A stretch of 64,000 nucleotides of DNA from Paracraurococcus sp042666655. Lineage in GTDB: Bacteria > Pseudomonadota > Alphaproteobacteria > Acetobacterales > Acetobacteraceae. The notes below the pieces were generated by a model, which was not told the DNA's origin, searched no databases, and saw only the letters and a list, made by a program, of their open reading frames with translations. The DNA is taken from assembly GCF_042666655.1 (NCBI RefSeq), contig NZ_JBHTDE010000001.1:496001-560000 (forward strand). The letters are read 5' to 3'. Shown here in pieces: positions 1-8,574 of the stretch (the first letter of the stretch is position 1; each line of letters starts with the position of its first letter). The position numbers and the translations under genes are program-made.

Positions 1-628
1 CATAGCTGGCGAGGTTGTCCACGGCATACTGGATGTCGCCCGAGAGCAGCGCCGGGATGGTCTGCGCGGCACCGCGGAAGGTGACGTGCTGCGCCTCGAA
101 CCCCGCCCGCCCGGCGAGATAGGCCCCGGACAGATGGATGGTGGTGCCGACGCCGGAGGAGCCGAAGCTGACCCCGTTCGGCCGCTGCTTCGCCCAGGCG
201 GCAAGCTCTGCGATGCTGCGCACCGGCAGCTGCGCCGGGACCACGGCCACGTTGGGCAGGTCCCACATGGCGCTGATCCAGGCGAAGTCGCGTTCCGGGT
301 CGTAGGGCAGCTTCTTGAACAGCAGCGGGTTGATCAGCAGGTTGTGCATGCTGACCGTGCCGATGGTGTAGCCATCGGGCGTGGCACGGGCGAGCGCCTC
401 CATCCCGATATTGCCCGAGGCGCCCGAGCGCGTCTCGACCACGAAGGGCTGGCCCAGGCGCTGGCCCATCTGCTCGGCCGCCAGCCGGGTCATGACATCC
501 AGCGACCCGCCCGGCGGAAAGCCGACGATGACCCGCACCGGCCGGTCCGGCCAGGCGGCCTGCGCGCGCCCGGCCAGCGGCAGGGCGGCGATGAAGGGGG
601 TGGCGAGTATCGCGCGGCGGTTCAGCAT
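1..628 (-). CDS. Tripartite tricarboxylate transporter (Bug/TctC) substrate-binding protein, C-terminus cut by window edge
   Basis: Periplasmic solute-binding protein of the Bug family, which captures carboxylates or other small anions for tripartite tricarboxylate-type uptake. The ATG at 628 gives MLNRRAILA followed by a hydrophobic stretch ending in GRAQA, a normal export signal. It continues with WPDRPVRVIVGFPPGGSLD, the typical Bug opening. Later family motifs are SGASGNIGMEALARATPDGYT and SFGSSGVGTTIHLSG. About 209 codons are inside the window, so roughly the last third is missing. It is closely similar in sequence to the binding protein at 24817-25794, so the two are paralogues. No TctA/TctB membrane genes are adjacent on the visible side. 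The ligand cannot be told from sequence. Confidence 0.9.
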   Translation of the reverse strand, partial: MLNRRAILATPFIAALPLAGRAQAAWPDRPVRVIVGFPPGGSLDVMTRLAAEQMGQRLGQPFVVETRSGASGNIGMEALARATPDGYTIGTVSMHNLLINPLLFKKLPYDPERDFAWISAMWDLPNVAVVPAQLPVRSIAELAAWAKQRPNGVSFGSSGVGTTIHLSGAYLAGRAGFEAQHVTFRGAAQTIPALLSGDIQYAVDNLASY

Positions 629-706
629 GGCGGTTCCTTCCCGTGATTGGTTGGAACCATCCATACCATCCGCCGGCGCAACACCGGTAGCGCGGCGCCG
701 GCGGCG

Positions 707-1039
707 TCAGCCGACGCCGAGCAGCTCCACGTCGAAGACCAGCGTGGCGTTCGGCGGGATCACGCCGCCGGCGCCGCGCGCGCCGTAGCCCAGCTCCGGC
801 GGGATGGTCAGGCGGCGCTTGCCGCCGACCTTCATGCCGGCGACGCCCTGGTCCCAGCCCTGGATGACATGGCCGGCGCCCAGCTCGAACTGGAAGGGGT
901 CGTTTCGGTCACGCGAGCTGTCGAACTTCTTCCCCTTGGTCTCGGGCGCGGCGGGGTCGTGCAGCCAGCCGGTGTAGTGCACCGTGACCAGCTGGCCCGC
1001 GGTCGCCGTCGCACCGGTGCCGATCGTCTCGTCGCTCAT
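707..1039 (-). CDS. FKBP-type peptidyl-prolyl cis-trans isomerase
   Basis: Small one-domain FKBP of 110 residues that catalyses cis-trans isomerisation of proline peptide bonds. The fold is recognisable from VTVHYTGWL (about residues 18-26), KKFDSSRDR, GHVIQGWDQGVAGMKVGGKRRLTIP and the closing IPPNATLVFDVELLGVG. No signal peptide is visible, so it is probably cytoplasmic. The open frame extends upstream to 1132, but the first residues there are encoded by a dispersed repeat. The ATG at 1039 (MSDETIG) gives the usual FKBP length. It is flanked by two other minus-strand genes without tight coupling. Confidence 0.92.
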   Translation of the reverse strand: MSDETIGTGATATAGQLVTVHYTGWLHDPAAPETKGKKFDSSRDRNDPFQFELGAGHVIQGWDQGVAGMKVGGKRRLTIPPELGYGARGAGGVIPPNATLVFDVELLGVG

Positions 1040-1090
1040 GGTCGTCGCTTTCCTTTGGACGGGGATGGGTATGGGCCTTGGGGGAGCAAG

Positions 1091-1228
1091 GCAAGGCCAG
1101 GGAGGAAGTATCCTCCCTGGACCCTCCTCCATTTCTCCGAGCCGGCATTCGCTTCGCGGCGGTGCCGAGCCTACGGAAAGGCAGGGAGGGGCTTGGGGAG
1201 GGAGAACGTTTCCCTCCCCGCGCTTGCC
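1091..1228. repeat. Dispersed intergenic palindromic element, full-length copy A
   Basis: An element of about 138 bp between the FKBP gene and the oxidoreductase. Each end carries a GC-rich hairpin: AGGGAGGAAGTATCCTCCCT near 1099-1118 and a related GGGGAGGGAGAACGTTTCCC arm near 1197. The two halves are imperfect inverted repeats of each other (GCAAGGCC at the left end, GCGCTTGCC at the right), with a GCCGGCA/TGCCGAG core. Related full or half copies occur at 22898, 23214, 25798, 42884, 50706 and 60587. Confidence 0.7.
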
Positions 1229-1234
1229 GGCCGT

Positions 1235-2209
1235 TCAGCAGTCCAGAACGAGGTTGCCCATGTATTTGCCGGCTTCCACCGCGTCATGCGCCGCGGCGCA
1301 GTCGGCCAGCGGGACCCGGGCGGCGATGGCGTGTTTCACCAGCCCGGCCCGCAGCCAGGCATCCAGCGTGCCGACCGCCAGGGCCCGCTGCGCCGCGTCC
1401 AGCTCGTAGACGATGAACCAGCGCACCGCGATGCCGCGCATGATCGACGGGCCGAACTGCATGGTCGCCGCCGGGCCGTTCGAGCCATAGGCGGCGCAGA
1501 GCCCGCCCGGCGCCAGGATGGCCGGCAGCAGCGGCGCGGTGGTCGAGAGGTCGATATCCACGACCCGGTCCACCCCGGTGCCGCCGGTCAGCGCGGCGAC
1601 GCGCTCGGCCACGTCCTCCCGTTTGTAGTCGATGGTGGCGTCCGCGCCGGCGGCCAGCGCATGCGCCGCCTTGGCCTCGGAGCTCACCGTCGCCAGGATG
1701 CGGGTCGCACCCAGCAGCCGGGCGAACTGGATGGCATAATGCCCGACCGAGCCCGCCCCGCCGGTGACCAGCACGGTCTGCCCGGTGACGCCGCCATCGG
1801 TCAGCACCCCGTGCAGCGCGGTCAGCGCGGGGATGCCGAGGCAGGCGCCGGCCTCGAAGGGGGTGTTGTCCGGCAGCGGCACCGCCTGGATCGCGGCCAG
1901 GGCGATGTATTCGGCCGCGGTGCCGAAGGGCCGCTTCCACTGGCCGTTCCAGATCCAGACGCGCTGGCCGATCCGCGCCCGGTCGATACCCTCGCCCACC
2001 GCCTCGATGGTGCCGGCGCCATCGCTGTGCGGGATGACGCGCGGGAAGGCCATGGGGCGGGAGCCGCGCCGGGTCTTCCAGTCGGACGGGTTCACGCCCG
2101 AGGTGGCGAGGCGGACCAGCACCTCGCCCGGGCCGGGGGAGGGGGTGGGCAGCTCGCCATGGGTGAGCACCTCGGACCCGCCGTTGCGGTCGTACCAGAC
2201 GGCTTTCAT
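1235..2209 (-). CDS. Zinc-independent MDR-family NADPH:quinone oxidoreductase
   Basis: A 324-residue medium-chain dehydrogenase/reductase of the quinone oxidoreductase type. The N-terminal GroES-like domain contains GEVLVRLATSGVNPSDWKTR, and the Rossmann domain carries VLVTGGAGSVGHYAIQFARLLGA at about residues 145-167. The cysteine/histidine zinc ligands of alcohol dehydrogenases are not evident, so it is expected to transfer hydride from NAD(P)H without zinc. The substrate (quinone, enone or aldehyde) is unknown. The ATG at 2209 has a short GAG-containing leader. The gene stands alone between hemF and a repeat element. Confidence 0.88.
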   Translation of the reverse strand: MKAVWYDRNGGSEVLTHGELPTPSPGPGEVLVRLATSGVNPSDWKTRRGSRPMAFPRVIPHSDGAGTIEAVGEGIDRARIGQRVWIWNGQWKRPFGTAAEYIALAAIQAVPLPDNTPFEAGACLGIPALTALHGVLTDGGVTGQTVLVTGGAGSVGHYAIQFARLLGATRILATVSSEAKAAHALAAGADATIDYKREDVAERVAALTGGTGVDRVVDIDLSTTAPLLPAILAPGGLCAAYGSNGPAATMQFGPSIMRGIAVRWFIVYELDAAQRALAVGTLDAWLRAGLVKHAIAARVPLADCAAAHDAVEAGKYMGNLVLDC

Positions 2210-2258
2210 CGATCGGTCTCCTGCGTTGCGGGGCGGATGGGGATGCGCGGTGCCAGGG

Positions 2259-3149
2259 TCAAGGCCACTTCGCCTCGGGCGGCAGCGACATCAGGATCGC
2301 CTCGACATTGCCCCCCGTTTTCAGCCCGAACAGCGTGCCGCGGTCGTGCAGCAGGTTGAACTCCACGTAGCGGCCGCGGCGGACCAGCTGGTGCTCGCGC
2401 TCCGCCGGCGTCCAGGGCTCGTGCATCCGGTCGCGGATGATCGCCGAGTAGCCGTCGCGGAAGGCGCGCCCGACATCCTGGACGAAGCCGAAATCGGCCT
2501 CGATCCCATGCCCCGGCGTGCGGTCGCCGAGATAGTCGAAGAAGATGCCGCCCAGGCCGCGGGTCTCCCCGCGATGCGGCAGGAAGAAGTACTCGTCGCA
2601 CCATTTCTTAAATTTTGGGTAATACTCGGGGTCGTGCCGGTCGCAGGCCGCCTGGAAGGCGGCGTGGAAGCGCGCCGCGTCGGCCAGCGATTCCGGCGCC
2701 TCCATCGGCATCGGCGTGAGGTCGCCGCCGCCGCCGAACCAGTGCTTCGTCGTCACCAGGAAGCGGGTGTTGAAATGCGCCGCCGGCACCCGCGGGCTGC
2801 GCATATGCGCGACCAGGGAGATCCCGGTGGCGAAGAACCGCGGGTCTTCCTCGGCGCCGGCGATCATCTTGCGGAATTCGGGGGAGAATTCGCCGTGCAC
2901 GGTGGAGACGTTGACCCCCACCTTCTCGAAGACCCGGCCGCGCATCAGCCCGATGGTGCCGCCGCCGCCTTCCGGCCGGGTCCAGGGCGTGAGCTCGAAG
3001 CGGCCGGGCGGCATCGCGGCATGCGGGCCCTCGGCCAGGTCGTCCTCGATCGCCTCGAAGCTGGCGCAGATGCTGTCGCGCAGCGCCTCGAACCAGGCAC
3101 GTGCCCGGGGGGCGAAGGGGTGTCCGGCGGGTCCGGTGGCCTCGGTCAT
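2259..3149 (-). CDS. hemF: Oxygen-dependent coproporphyrinogen III oxidase
   Basis: Converts coproporphyrinogen III to protoporphyrinogen IX by oxidative decarboxylation with O2, a late step of haem synthesis in the cytoplasm. The 296-residue length matches the family. Visible signatures are the GGGDLTPMPME region, KKWCDEYFFLPHRGETRGLGG and the C-terminal EFNLLHDRGTLFGLKTGGN. The ATG at 3149 follows AGGAGGAAACC, so I prefer it to the upstream in-frame ATG at 3296. It diverges from petABC, a sensible pairing of haem synthesis with a haem-using complex. Confidence 0.96.
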   Translation of the reverse strand: MTEATGPAGHPFAPRARAWFEALRDSICASFEAIEDDLAEGPHAAMPPGRFELTPWTRPEGGGGTIGLMRGRVFEKVGVNVSTVHGEFSPEFRKMIAGAEEDPRFFATGISLVAHMRSPRVPAAHFNTRFLVTTKHWFGGGGDLTPMPMEAPESLADAARFHAAFQAACDRHDPEYYPKFKKWCDEYFFLPHRGETRGLGGIFFDYLGDRTPGHGIEADFGFVQDVGRAFRDGYSAIIRDRMHEPWTPAEREHQLVRRGRYVEFNLLHDRGTLFGLKTGGNVEAILMSLPPEAKWP

Positions 3150-3193
3150 GGTTTCCTCCTGGAGCGCAGGGGTTCTATTGCGGTTCCGGTGGA

Positions 3194-3222
3194 TTGCCAC
3201 CCTGCATCTCGTCCCTTTATAT
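3194..3222 (+). promoter_or_regulatory. Putative sigma-70-type promoter for petABC
   Basis: TTGCCA (3194-3199), a 17-base spacer and TTATAT (3217-3222) lie on the plus strand in an AT-enriched patch of the hemF-petA intergenic region. Transcription would begin near 3229, leaving a leader of about 130 bases before petA. This rests on consensus matching only. Confidence 0.4.
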
Positions 3223-3356
3223 GCGGCGCGGCGCGAGAGGATAGCGCAGGACCGGCCATGCCCGGCCCCGCTTGCCTCCCGCGGCGTCAATCGCATTCGG
3301 CCCCCGCCAGTCCCGTCCCGGGACGCAAGCGTGGCCGCGATCAGGGACGATGAGGC

Positions 3357-3905
3357 ATGGCCGATAGTATGGCGCAGGCGGCGCCGCAGGACGGCGAGAC
3401 CCGGCGCGACTTCCTGCTACTGGTGACGGCATCCTTCGCTGCCGTGGGTGTCGGCGCGATGGCCTGGCCCTTCATCAGCTCGATGAACCCGGCGCGCGAC
3501 ACGCTCGCGCTCTCGACCACCGAGGTCGATCTGACGCCGATCGCCACCGGCTCGGCGGTGACGGTGATGTGGCGCGGCAAGCCGGTCTTCGTCCGCAACC
3601 GCTCGGCGGAGGAGATCAAGGAGGCCCGCGCCACCCCGATCTCCGAGCTGAAGGACCCGCAGCCGGACCAGGCGCGCGTGAAGAAGGACAACTGGCTGGT
3701 CGTGGTCGGCGTCTGCACCCATCTGGGCTGCGTGCCGCTGGGCCAGAAGCCGACCGATCCGCGCGGCGATTTCGGCGGCTGGTTCTGCCCCTGCCACGGC
3801 AGCCACTACGACACCTCCGGCCGCATCAGGAAGGGGCCGGCCCCGGCCAACCTCGCGGTCCCCGACTACGCCTTCAATACCGACACGAAGATTACGGTCG
3901 GCTGA
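3357..3905 (+). CDS. petA: Ubiquinol-cytochrome c reductase, Rieske iron-sulfur subunit
   Basis: Rieske [2Fe-2S] subunit of the cytochrome bc1 complex. It takes the first electron from ubiquinol and passes it to cytochrome c1. The 182-residue protein begins with a twin-arginine-like RRDFLLLVTA segment (Arg 16-17) that doubles as the membrane anchor. The cluster motifs are CTHLGC (residues 120-125) and CPCHGSHYD (144-152), with all four ligands present. It is first in a three-gene operon, with petB beginning ten bases after its stop. Confidence 0.97.
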   Translation: MADSMAQAAPQDGETRRDFLLLVTASFAAVGVGAMAWPFISSMNPARDTLALSTTEVDLTPIATGSAVTVMWRGKPVFVRNRSAEEIKEARATPISELKDPQPDQARVKKDNWLVVVGVCTHLGCVPLGQKPTDPRGDFGGWFCPCHGSHYDTSGRIRKGPAPANLAVPDYAFNTDTKITVG

Positions 3906-3915
3906 GGAGCAGGCA

Positions 3916-5187
3916 ATGGCATCCGGACTGCACAAGAGCGACGTCGCCAACCCGGTCCTCAACTGGATCGATGCGCGGCTTCCCATCATCACGATGATGC
4001 AGAAGGAGTACGGGTCGTTTCCGACACCCCGTAACTTCAACTACTTCTGGAACTTCGGCGCCCTGGCCATGGTCAATCTGGTGATCATGATCGTCACCGG
4101 CGTCGTCCTGTCCATGCAGTACACCGCCCATACCAGCATGGCCTTCGATTCCGTCGAGCGCATCATGCGCGACGTGAACTACGGCTGGCTGCTGCGCTAC
4201 GCCCACGCCAACGGCGCCTCGATGTTCTTCATCGTGGTCTACGTCCATATCTGGCGCGGGCTGTACTACGGGTCCTACAAGGCGCCGCGCGAGCTGCTGT
4301 GGATGCTGGGCGTCGTCATCTTCCTGCTGATGATGGCCACGGCGTTCATGGGCTACGTGCTCCCCTGGGGCCAGATGTCCTTCTGGGGCGCCACCGTGAT
4401 CACCAACCTGTTCAGCGCCCTGCCGCTGGTCGGGCCGGAGATCGTGACCTGGCTGTGGGGCGGCTTCTCGGTCGACAACCCGACGCTGAACCGCTTCTTC
4501 AGCCTGCACTACCTGCTGCCCTTCGTGATCTTCGGCGTGGTCTTCCTGCACGTCGCGGCGCTGCACATCACGGGCTCCAACAACCCGCTCGGCATCGACC
4601 CGAAGGGTCCGCAGGACACGCTGCCCTTCCACCCCTACTACACCGCCAAGGACAGCGTCGGGCTGGTGGCCTATTTCGCGGTCTTCTCGGTGCTGGTGTT
4701 CTTCTTCCCGAACATGCTCGGCCACCCGGACAACTACATCCCGGCCAACCCGCTGGTGACGCCGCCGCACATCGTGCCGGAATGGTACTTCCTGCCGTTC
4801 TACGCGATCCTCCGCGCGGTGCCGGACAAGCTGGGCGGCGTCATCATGATGTTCGCCTCGATCGCCATCCTCTTCGTCCTGCCCTGGCTGGATACCAGCC
4901 CGGTGCGCTCGATGCGGTTCCGCCCGCTGGCGCGGCCCTTCCTGTTCACCTGGCTGGTGTCGTTCTTCGTGCTGCTCTACTGCGGCGGCAAGCCGCCGGA
5001 GGAGCCCTACGTGACCCTCAGCCGCGTGGCGACGGCCTACTACTTCCTGTACTTCCTGGTGATCCTGCCGCTGCTCGGCCGGCTCGAACGACCGCTGCCG
5101 CTGCCCGAGAGCATCGCCCGTCCCGTGCTGCGGGGGGGTGGCCCGGTGCTGGCCGGCGCCATGAGCAAGCCGATGGAGAAGGCGTGA
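3916..5187 (+). CDS. petB: Cytochrome b subunit of the bc1 complex
   Basis: Integral membrane cytochrome b that houses two b-haems and the ubiquinol oxidation and reduction sites. At 423 residues it has the hydrophobic profile of an eight-helix cytochrome b. Motifs include GWLLRYAHANGASMFFI (haem ligand region), YVLPWGQMSFWGATVIT, FFSLHYLLPFVI with the second His region, and PEWYFLPFYAILR, the PEWY quinol-site signature. Its TGA overlaps the petC ATG as TGATG, consistent with translational coupling. Confidence 0.97.
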   Translation: MASGLHKSDVANPVLNWIDARLPIITMMQKEYGSFPTPRNFNYFWNFGALAMVNLVIMIVTGVVLSMQYTAHTSMAFDSVERIMRDVNYGWLLRYAHANGASMFFIVVYVHIWRGLYYGSYKAPRELLWMLGVVIFLLMMATAFMGYVLPWGQMSFWGATVITNLFSALPLVGPEIVTWLWGGFSVDNPTLNRFFSLHYLLPFVIFGVVFLHVAALHITGSNNPLGIDPKGPQDTLPFHPYYTAKDSVGLVAYFAVFSVLVFFFPNMLGHPDNYIPANPLVTPPHIVPEWYFLPFYAILRAVPDKLGGVIMMFASIAILFVLPWLDTSPVRSMRFRPLARPFLFTWLVSFFVLLYCGGKPPEEPYVTLSRVATAYYFLYFLVILPLLGRLERPLPLPESIARPVLRGGGPVLAGAMSKPMEKA

Positions 5188-5969
5188 TGCGGGTGTTTCC
5201 TGGCCTTCGGGCACTCGCCCTGGCGGCCGGCCTGGCGGCCGGCGCCGGCTTCGGTACCCCGGCCCAGGCGGCCGGGGAGGCGATGAAGCTGCCGGAGGTC
5301 CGCTTCTCCTTCGACGGCATCTTCGGGCATTACGACCGCGCCTCGGCGCAGCGCGGCTTCCAGGTCTACAAGGAAGTCTGCGCGAACTGCCACTCGATGC
5401 ACCTGCTGTCCTACCGCAACCTGCGCGACCTCGGCCTCTCGGATGCCGAGGTCCGGGCGATCGCGGCGACGGTGCAGGTGCAGGACGGGCCGAACGACGA
5501 GGGCCAGATGTTCGAGCGCGCCGGCCGGGCCTCGGACCGGTTCCGCAGCCCCTTCCCCAACGACAACGCGGCCCGCGCGGCGAACAACGGCGCCCTGCCG
5601 CCCGACCTGTCGCTGATCACCAAGGCCCGCGAGGGCGGCGCGGCCTACATCCACGCGCTGCTGACCGGCTACGAGGATCCGCCGGCCGGCGTCACCCTGA
5701 TGCCGGGCATGAACTACAACAAGTGGTTCCCCGGCCACCAGATCGGCATGGCGCAGCCGCTCAGCAGCGAGGGGCAGGTGGAATACACCGACGGCACCAA
5801 GCCGACGGTCGAGCAGATGGTTCGGGACGTCTCCCAGTTCCTCACCTGGGCGGCCGAGCCGGAGCTCGAGGAGCGCAAGGCGATGGGCGTGAAGATGGTG
5901 CTGTTCTTCACCATCCTCGGCGGCCTGGCCTATGCGGTGAAGCGCAAGATCTGGGCCGACGTGCACTAG
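5187..5969 (+). CDS. petC: Cytochrome c1
   Basis: Membrane-anchored c-type cytochrome that relays electrons from the Rieske protein to soluble cytochrome c. The 260-residue protein starts with a Sec signal ending in TPAQA. The haem-binding CANCH lies at residues 65-69, and the likely methionine ligand is in the PGMNYNKWFPGHQIGM region. A single C-terminal transmembrane helix (MVLFFTILGGLAYAV) is followed by positive residues. The start at 5187 overlaps the petB stop. The operon ends in a clear intrinsic terminator. Confidence 0.96.
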   Translation: MRVFPGLRALALAAGLAAGAGFGTPAQAAGEAMKLPEVRFSFDGIFGHYDRASAQRGFQVYKEVCANCHSMHLLSYRNLRDLGLSDAEVRAIAATVQVQDGPNDEGQMFERAGRASDRFRSPFPNDNAARAANNGALPPDLSLITKAREGGAAYIHALLTGYEDPPAGVTLMPGMNYNKWFPGHQIGMAQPLSSEGQVEYTDGTKPTVEQMVRDVSQFLTWAAEPELEERKAMGVKMVLFFTILGGLAYAVKRKIWADVH

Positions 5970-6050
5970 CGGCCGCCGGCGCAGGACGCCGCCAGGGCCA
6001 ACCACCCCCGCAGCGGCGAACGTGGGGCAAGAGCTCCCCGCAGCCCCCCG

Positions 6051-6077
6051 AAAGGCCGCCCCACCGGGCGGCCTTTT
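6051..6077 (+). terminator. Intrinsic terminator of petABC
   Basis: A perfect stem GGCCGCCC/GGGCGGCC with a short ACCG-type loop, preceded by AAA and followed by TTTT, starting 82 bases after the petC stop. Because of the A-run it could also work on the opposite strand. Confidence 0.85.
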
Positions 6078-6193
6078 GCCGTTGCGCAGGACGTCGCCCG
6101 GCTGTGATGGGCGGTATTAGCCACGGCTCATATTTGGCCTTCCAAAGCGGCGTCGATCGGCCTTTGCTCCCCGGCCTGGGGAGGGCGTCCGCA

Positions 6194-7684
6194 ATGACCG
6201 ACATCTTCGACTGGACCGGCGCACCCGGTGCCCGTTTCGACGATCCGGCGAGCTGGTACGACGCGACGCTGGACGCGCCGGCGACGCAGGCGCCCGGCCC
6301 CGACGACATCGCGGTCTTCGGCCCGGGCGACTGGACCGCCACCGCAGGCGGCCAGGTCGGCACCCTGCTGATCGAGGAGGGGGCCTCCGTCACCCTGGCC
6401 GGCACCGGCGCCGAGCGCTTCCTGGCGGGCAGCCTGACGGAGGCGACCGGCAGCAGCCTCCAGCTGGAGGACGCCCTGCTTTTCGTCAATGCCGGCCTGA
6501 CCATCGGCCGGGACGCGGTGCTCGACATCGGCGGCGCGGCGTCCTTCGAGGCCTTCCCGGGCTCGCCGCTGGGGCCCTTCTCGGTCGCGGCGGGCACGCT
6601 TGCCCTGCTGGGTCCCGGCGACGGCGCCGGGGGCGGCAGCGTCGTGCTCGGCGCGAACAACATCGAGATCGGGCTTTTCCAGAACGGCAATTCGGGCATC
6701 GGCAACGAATTCGCCCCGGCTTCCGGCTTCAGCGGCAGCGGGCAGGTGATCGCCGGGACCTTCGACCAGCCGAATGTCCGCATCTTCGACCCGGACCATA
6801 TGCGGGCCTCGGCCCCCGCCGACCTCGCCGGCCTCGATTTCGGCACCCTGCATGTCGGTGACCCGGCGGTGGTCCATTTCAGCCTGATCAACCTGTCGGG
6901 CAATGGCGGCTATTCGGCGAAGGGGGCGGTGCAGACCCTGGTGAACGGCGGCAACGTCACCGATCCCGCGCTGGCGGGCTCGGGCGTCACGCCGCAGAAT
7001 TTCGGCATCGCCCCGCGCGGCGGCATCGTCGCCTTCGAGGTGACGCTCGACACCACCGCGGCGCTGCTGCTGCAGGACCAGGCCGTGCATCTCGGCTACG
7101 AGTTCATGCGGTTCCAATTCGACGTCGGCACCACCCTGCCGATCACCGGCGCGGTGCTGAACTATGCCGATCCCGGCTTCGAACTGGTCTCCGGCCCCGG
7201 TGCCCTGGCACAGGACGGCGCCCACTGGACCCTCGACCTCGGCAGCCTGGCCCAGGGCAGCGACCCCGGCACGGTGGTGCTGGCCGTCCGCAACCTGGCC
7301 GCGGCCCCGGCCGACGACCTGTCCGGCCGCTTCGAGGTCGCCGGCGATGCCGCCGCGGTGGAGGGGGCGGAGCCCTTCGCCGGGCTGGCGGCCGGCGACG
7401 GCCTGGTCGCGCTGGGCTTCCGCCTCGACACCACCGTGGCGGGCCCGCATGCAGAGACCATCACGCTGTACCCGGTCGGCAGCAATGCCTCCGGCTTCGA
7501 GGGCGCGCTGCCGGTGGTGACGCTGACCGTGACGGACCAGGTCGTGGCGGAAGGCAGGCCGGAGCATGGCGGGCACCACCGGGGGCATGGCCACGGCCAT
7601 GCGGACCGGCCCCACGGCCACCATGCCGCCGGCTGCGCCGCCTGGAACGGGGCGCCGGCGGGCGTGAGGCGCCCGGAGGCATGA
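6194..7684 (+). CDS. Beta-rich protein with choice-of-anchor D-like region and His-rich C-terminus
   Basis: A 496-residue protein of unknown function. It opens with MTDIFDWTGAPGARFDDPAS and PGPDDIAVFGPGDW, followed by repeated short beta-strand units (TLLIEEGASVTLAGTG, SSLQLEDALL, LTIGRDAVLDIGG). Such openings are seen in beta-helix/adhesin-like proteins. Residues around 210-300 (LDFGTLHVGDPAVVHFSLINLS and following) resemble choice-of-anchor D domains. The last 45 residues are rich in histidine, with nine His within about 23 residues near EHGGHHRGHGHGH. No N-terminal signal peptide is visible, so any export would need another route. The ATG at 6194 is chosen for this characteristic start; an in-frame ATG also lies further upstream. 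It is monocistronic, behind the petABC terminator. Confidence 0.7.
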   Translation: MTDIFDWTGAPGARFDDPASWYDATLDAPATQAPGPDDIAVFGPGDWTATAGGQVGTLLIEEGASVTLAGTGAERFLAGSLTEATGSSLQLEDALLFVNAGLTIGRDAVLDIGGAASFEAFPGSPLGPFSVAAGTLALLGPGDGAGGGSVVLGANNIEIGLFQNGNSGIGNEFAPASGFSGSGQVIAGTFDQPNVRIFDPDHMRASAPADLAGLDFGTLHVGDPAVVHFSLINLSGNGGYSAKGAVQTLVNGGNVTDPALAGSGVTPQNFGIAPRGGIVAFEVTLDTTAALLLQDQAVHLGYEFMRFQFDVGTTLPITGAVLNYADPGFELVSGPGALAQDGAHWTLDLGSLAQGSDPGTVVLAVRNLAAAPADDLSGRFEVAGDAAAVEGAEPFAGLAAGDGLVALGFRLDTTVAGPHAETITLYPVGSNASGFEGALPVVTLTVTDQVVAEGRPEHGGHHRGHGHGHADRPHGHHAAGCAAWNGAPAGVRRPEA

Positions 7685-7766
7685 ATCCGCTTCACAAGGA
7701 ACGGGCTACAGCGGAGCAGCATTCATCCAGGAACACGATCCGCTGCAGCGCCCGCCGCGGCCGGGG

Positions 7767-8561
7767 TCAGGCGAAGGGATAGGGGCCGGGGAAGCCGCCG
7801 ATCGGCACGGCATGGGTCAGCATCCCCTCCGGCCGCCATTGGTGCAGCAGGAAGCCCGGTGGCTCCAGGGAGGAGGCCGGCCGCGCCCCGGGCCATGGTC
7901 GCAGGCCGATCGCCGTCGCGGTGCTCGGCGCGGTGCAGAGCAGGGTGCCGCCGAAGCGACGCAGCATGCTGCGGTGGACATGGCCGCACAGCACGCGTTC
8001 CACCGCCGGGAAACGGGCCAGCAGGGCGGCCAGCGCCGCCCCGCCATGGCAGCGGTAGCGGTCGAGATAGGGCACGCCGCAGGCGATCGGCGGCTGGTGC
8101 ATCATGATGACCGCCGGTCGCCGGGGTTCCGCCGCCAGCGCCGCCTCCAGCCAGGCCAGCGCCGCCGCATCGGCATCACCGTGGTGCAGGCCGGGGATCG
8201 TCACATCCAGCGCGATGACCCGCACCGGGCCGGATGCCGCGTCCACGTAGTGCAAGGGGCCGTTGGGCGGCAGCCAGGCGTGGTCGTGGAAGGCCTGGCG
8301 GAAGGCCCCGCGTTCGTCGTGGTTGCCGGGGATGACGCGCAGCGGCGCCCGCAGCGGCGCCAGGATCGCCCGCGCCGCGGCATATTCGGCCGGCGTGCCC
8401 TCCTCCGTCACGTCGCCGGTCAGCAGCACCAGGTCGGGCTGCGGGTCGAGCGCATTGACCTGGGCCACTGCCGCTTCCAGCGCGGCATTCGCATCCACCA
8501 CGCCCTTGTAGAGCGCGCCGGCCGGCCGGACATGCGGGTCCGAGAGCTGCGCGATCCACAC
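7767..8561 (-). CDS. Calcineurin-like metallophosphoesterase (cyclic-AMP phosphodiesterase CpdA-like)
   Basis: A 264-residue binuclear-metal phosphoesterase. All class-III phosphodiesterase motifs are present in order: QLSDPHV near the N-terminus, LLTGDVTEEG, VIPGNHDERG, MMHQPP and CGHVHRS. The motif order and length resemble CpdA-type cyclic nucleotide phosphodiesterases, but the substrate is not proven. The frame extends upstream to 8711, but that part overlaps a small lipoprotein gene in another frame. The GTG at 8561 places VWIAQLSDPH at the N-terminus, as expected for the family, 13 bases after the lipoprotein stop. The two are probably co-transcribed. Confidence 0.85.
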   Translation of the reverse strand: MWIAQLSDPHVRPAGALYKGVVDANAALEAAVAQVNALDPQPDLVLLTGDVTEEGTPAEYAAARAILAPLRAPLRVIPGNHDERGAFRQAFHDHAWLPPNGPLHYVDAASGPVRVIALDVTIPGLHHGDADAAALAWLEAALAAEPRRPAVIMMHQPPIACGVPYLDRYRCHGGAALAALLARFPAVERVLCGHVHRSMLRRFGGTLLCTAPSTATAIGLRPWPGARPASSLEPPGFLLHQWRPEGMLTHAVPIGGFPGPYPFA

Positions 8562-8574
8562 GGCGCGGCGCGCC

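Noticed and set aside
3150..3356. A defined promoter for hemF on the minus strand
   Set aside because: TTGACG occurs on the minus strand but has no suitable -10 at 16-18 bases.
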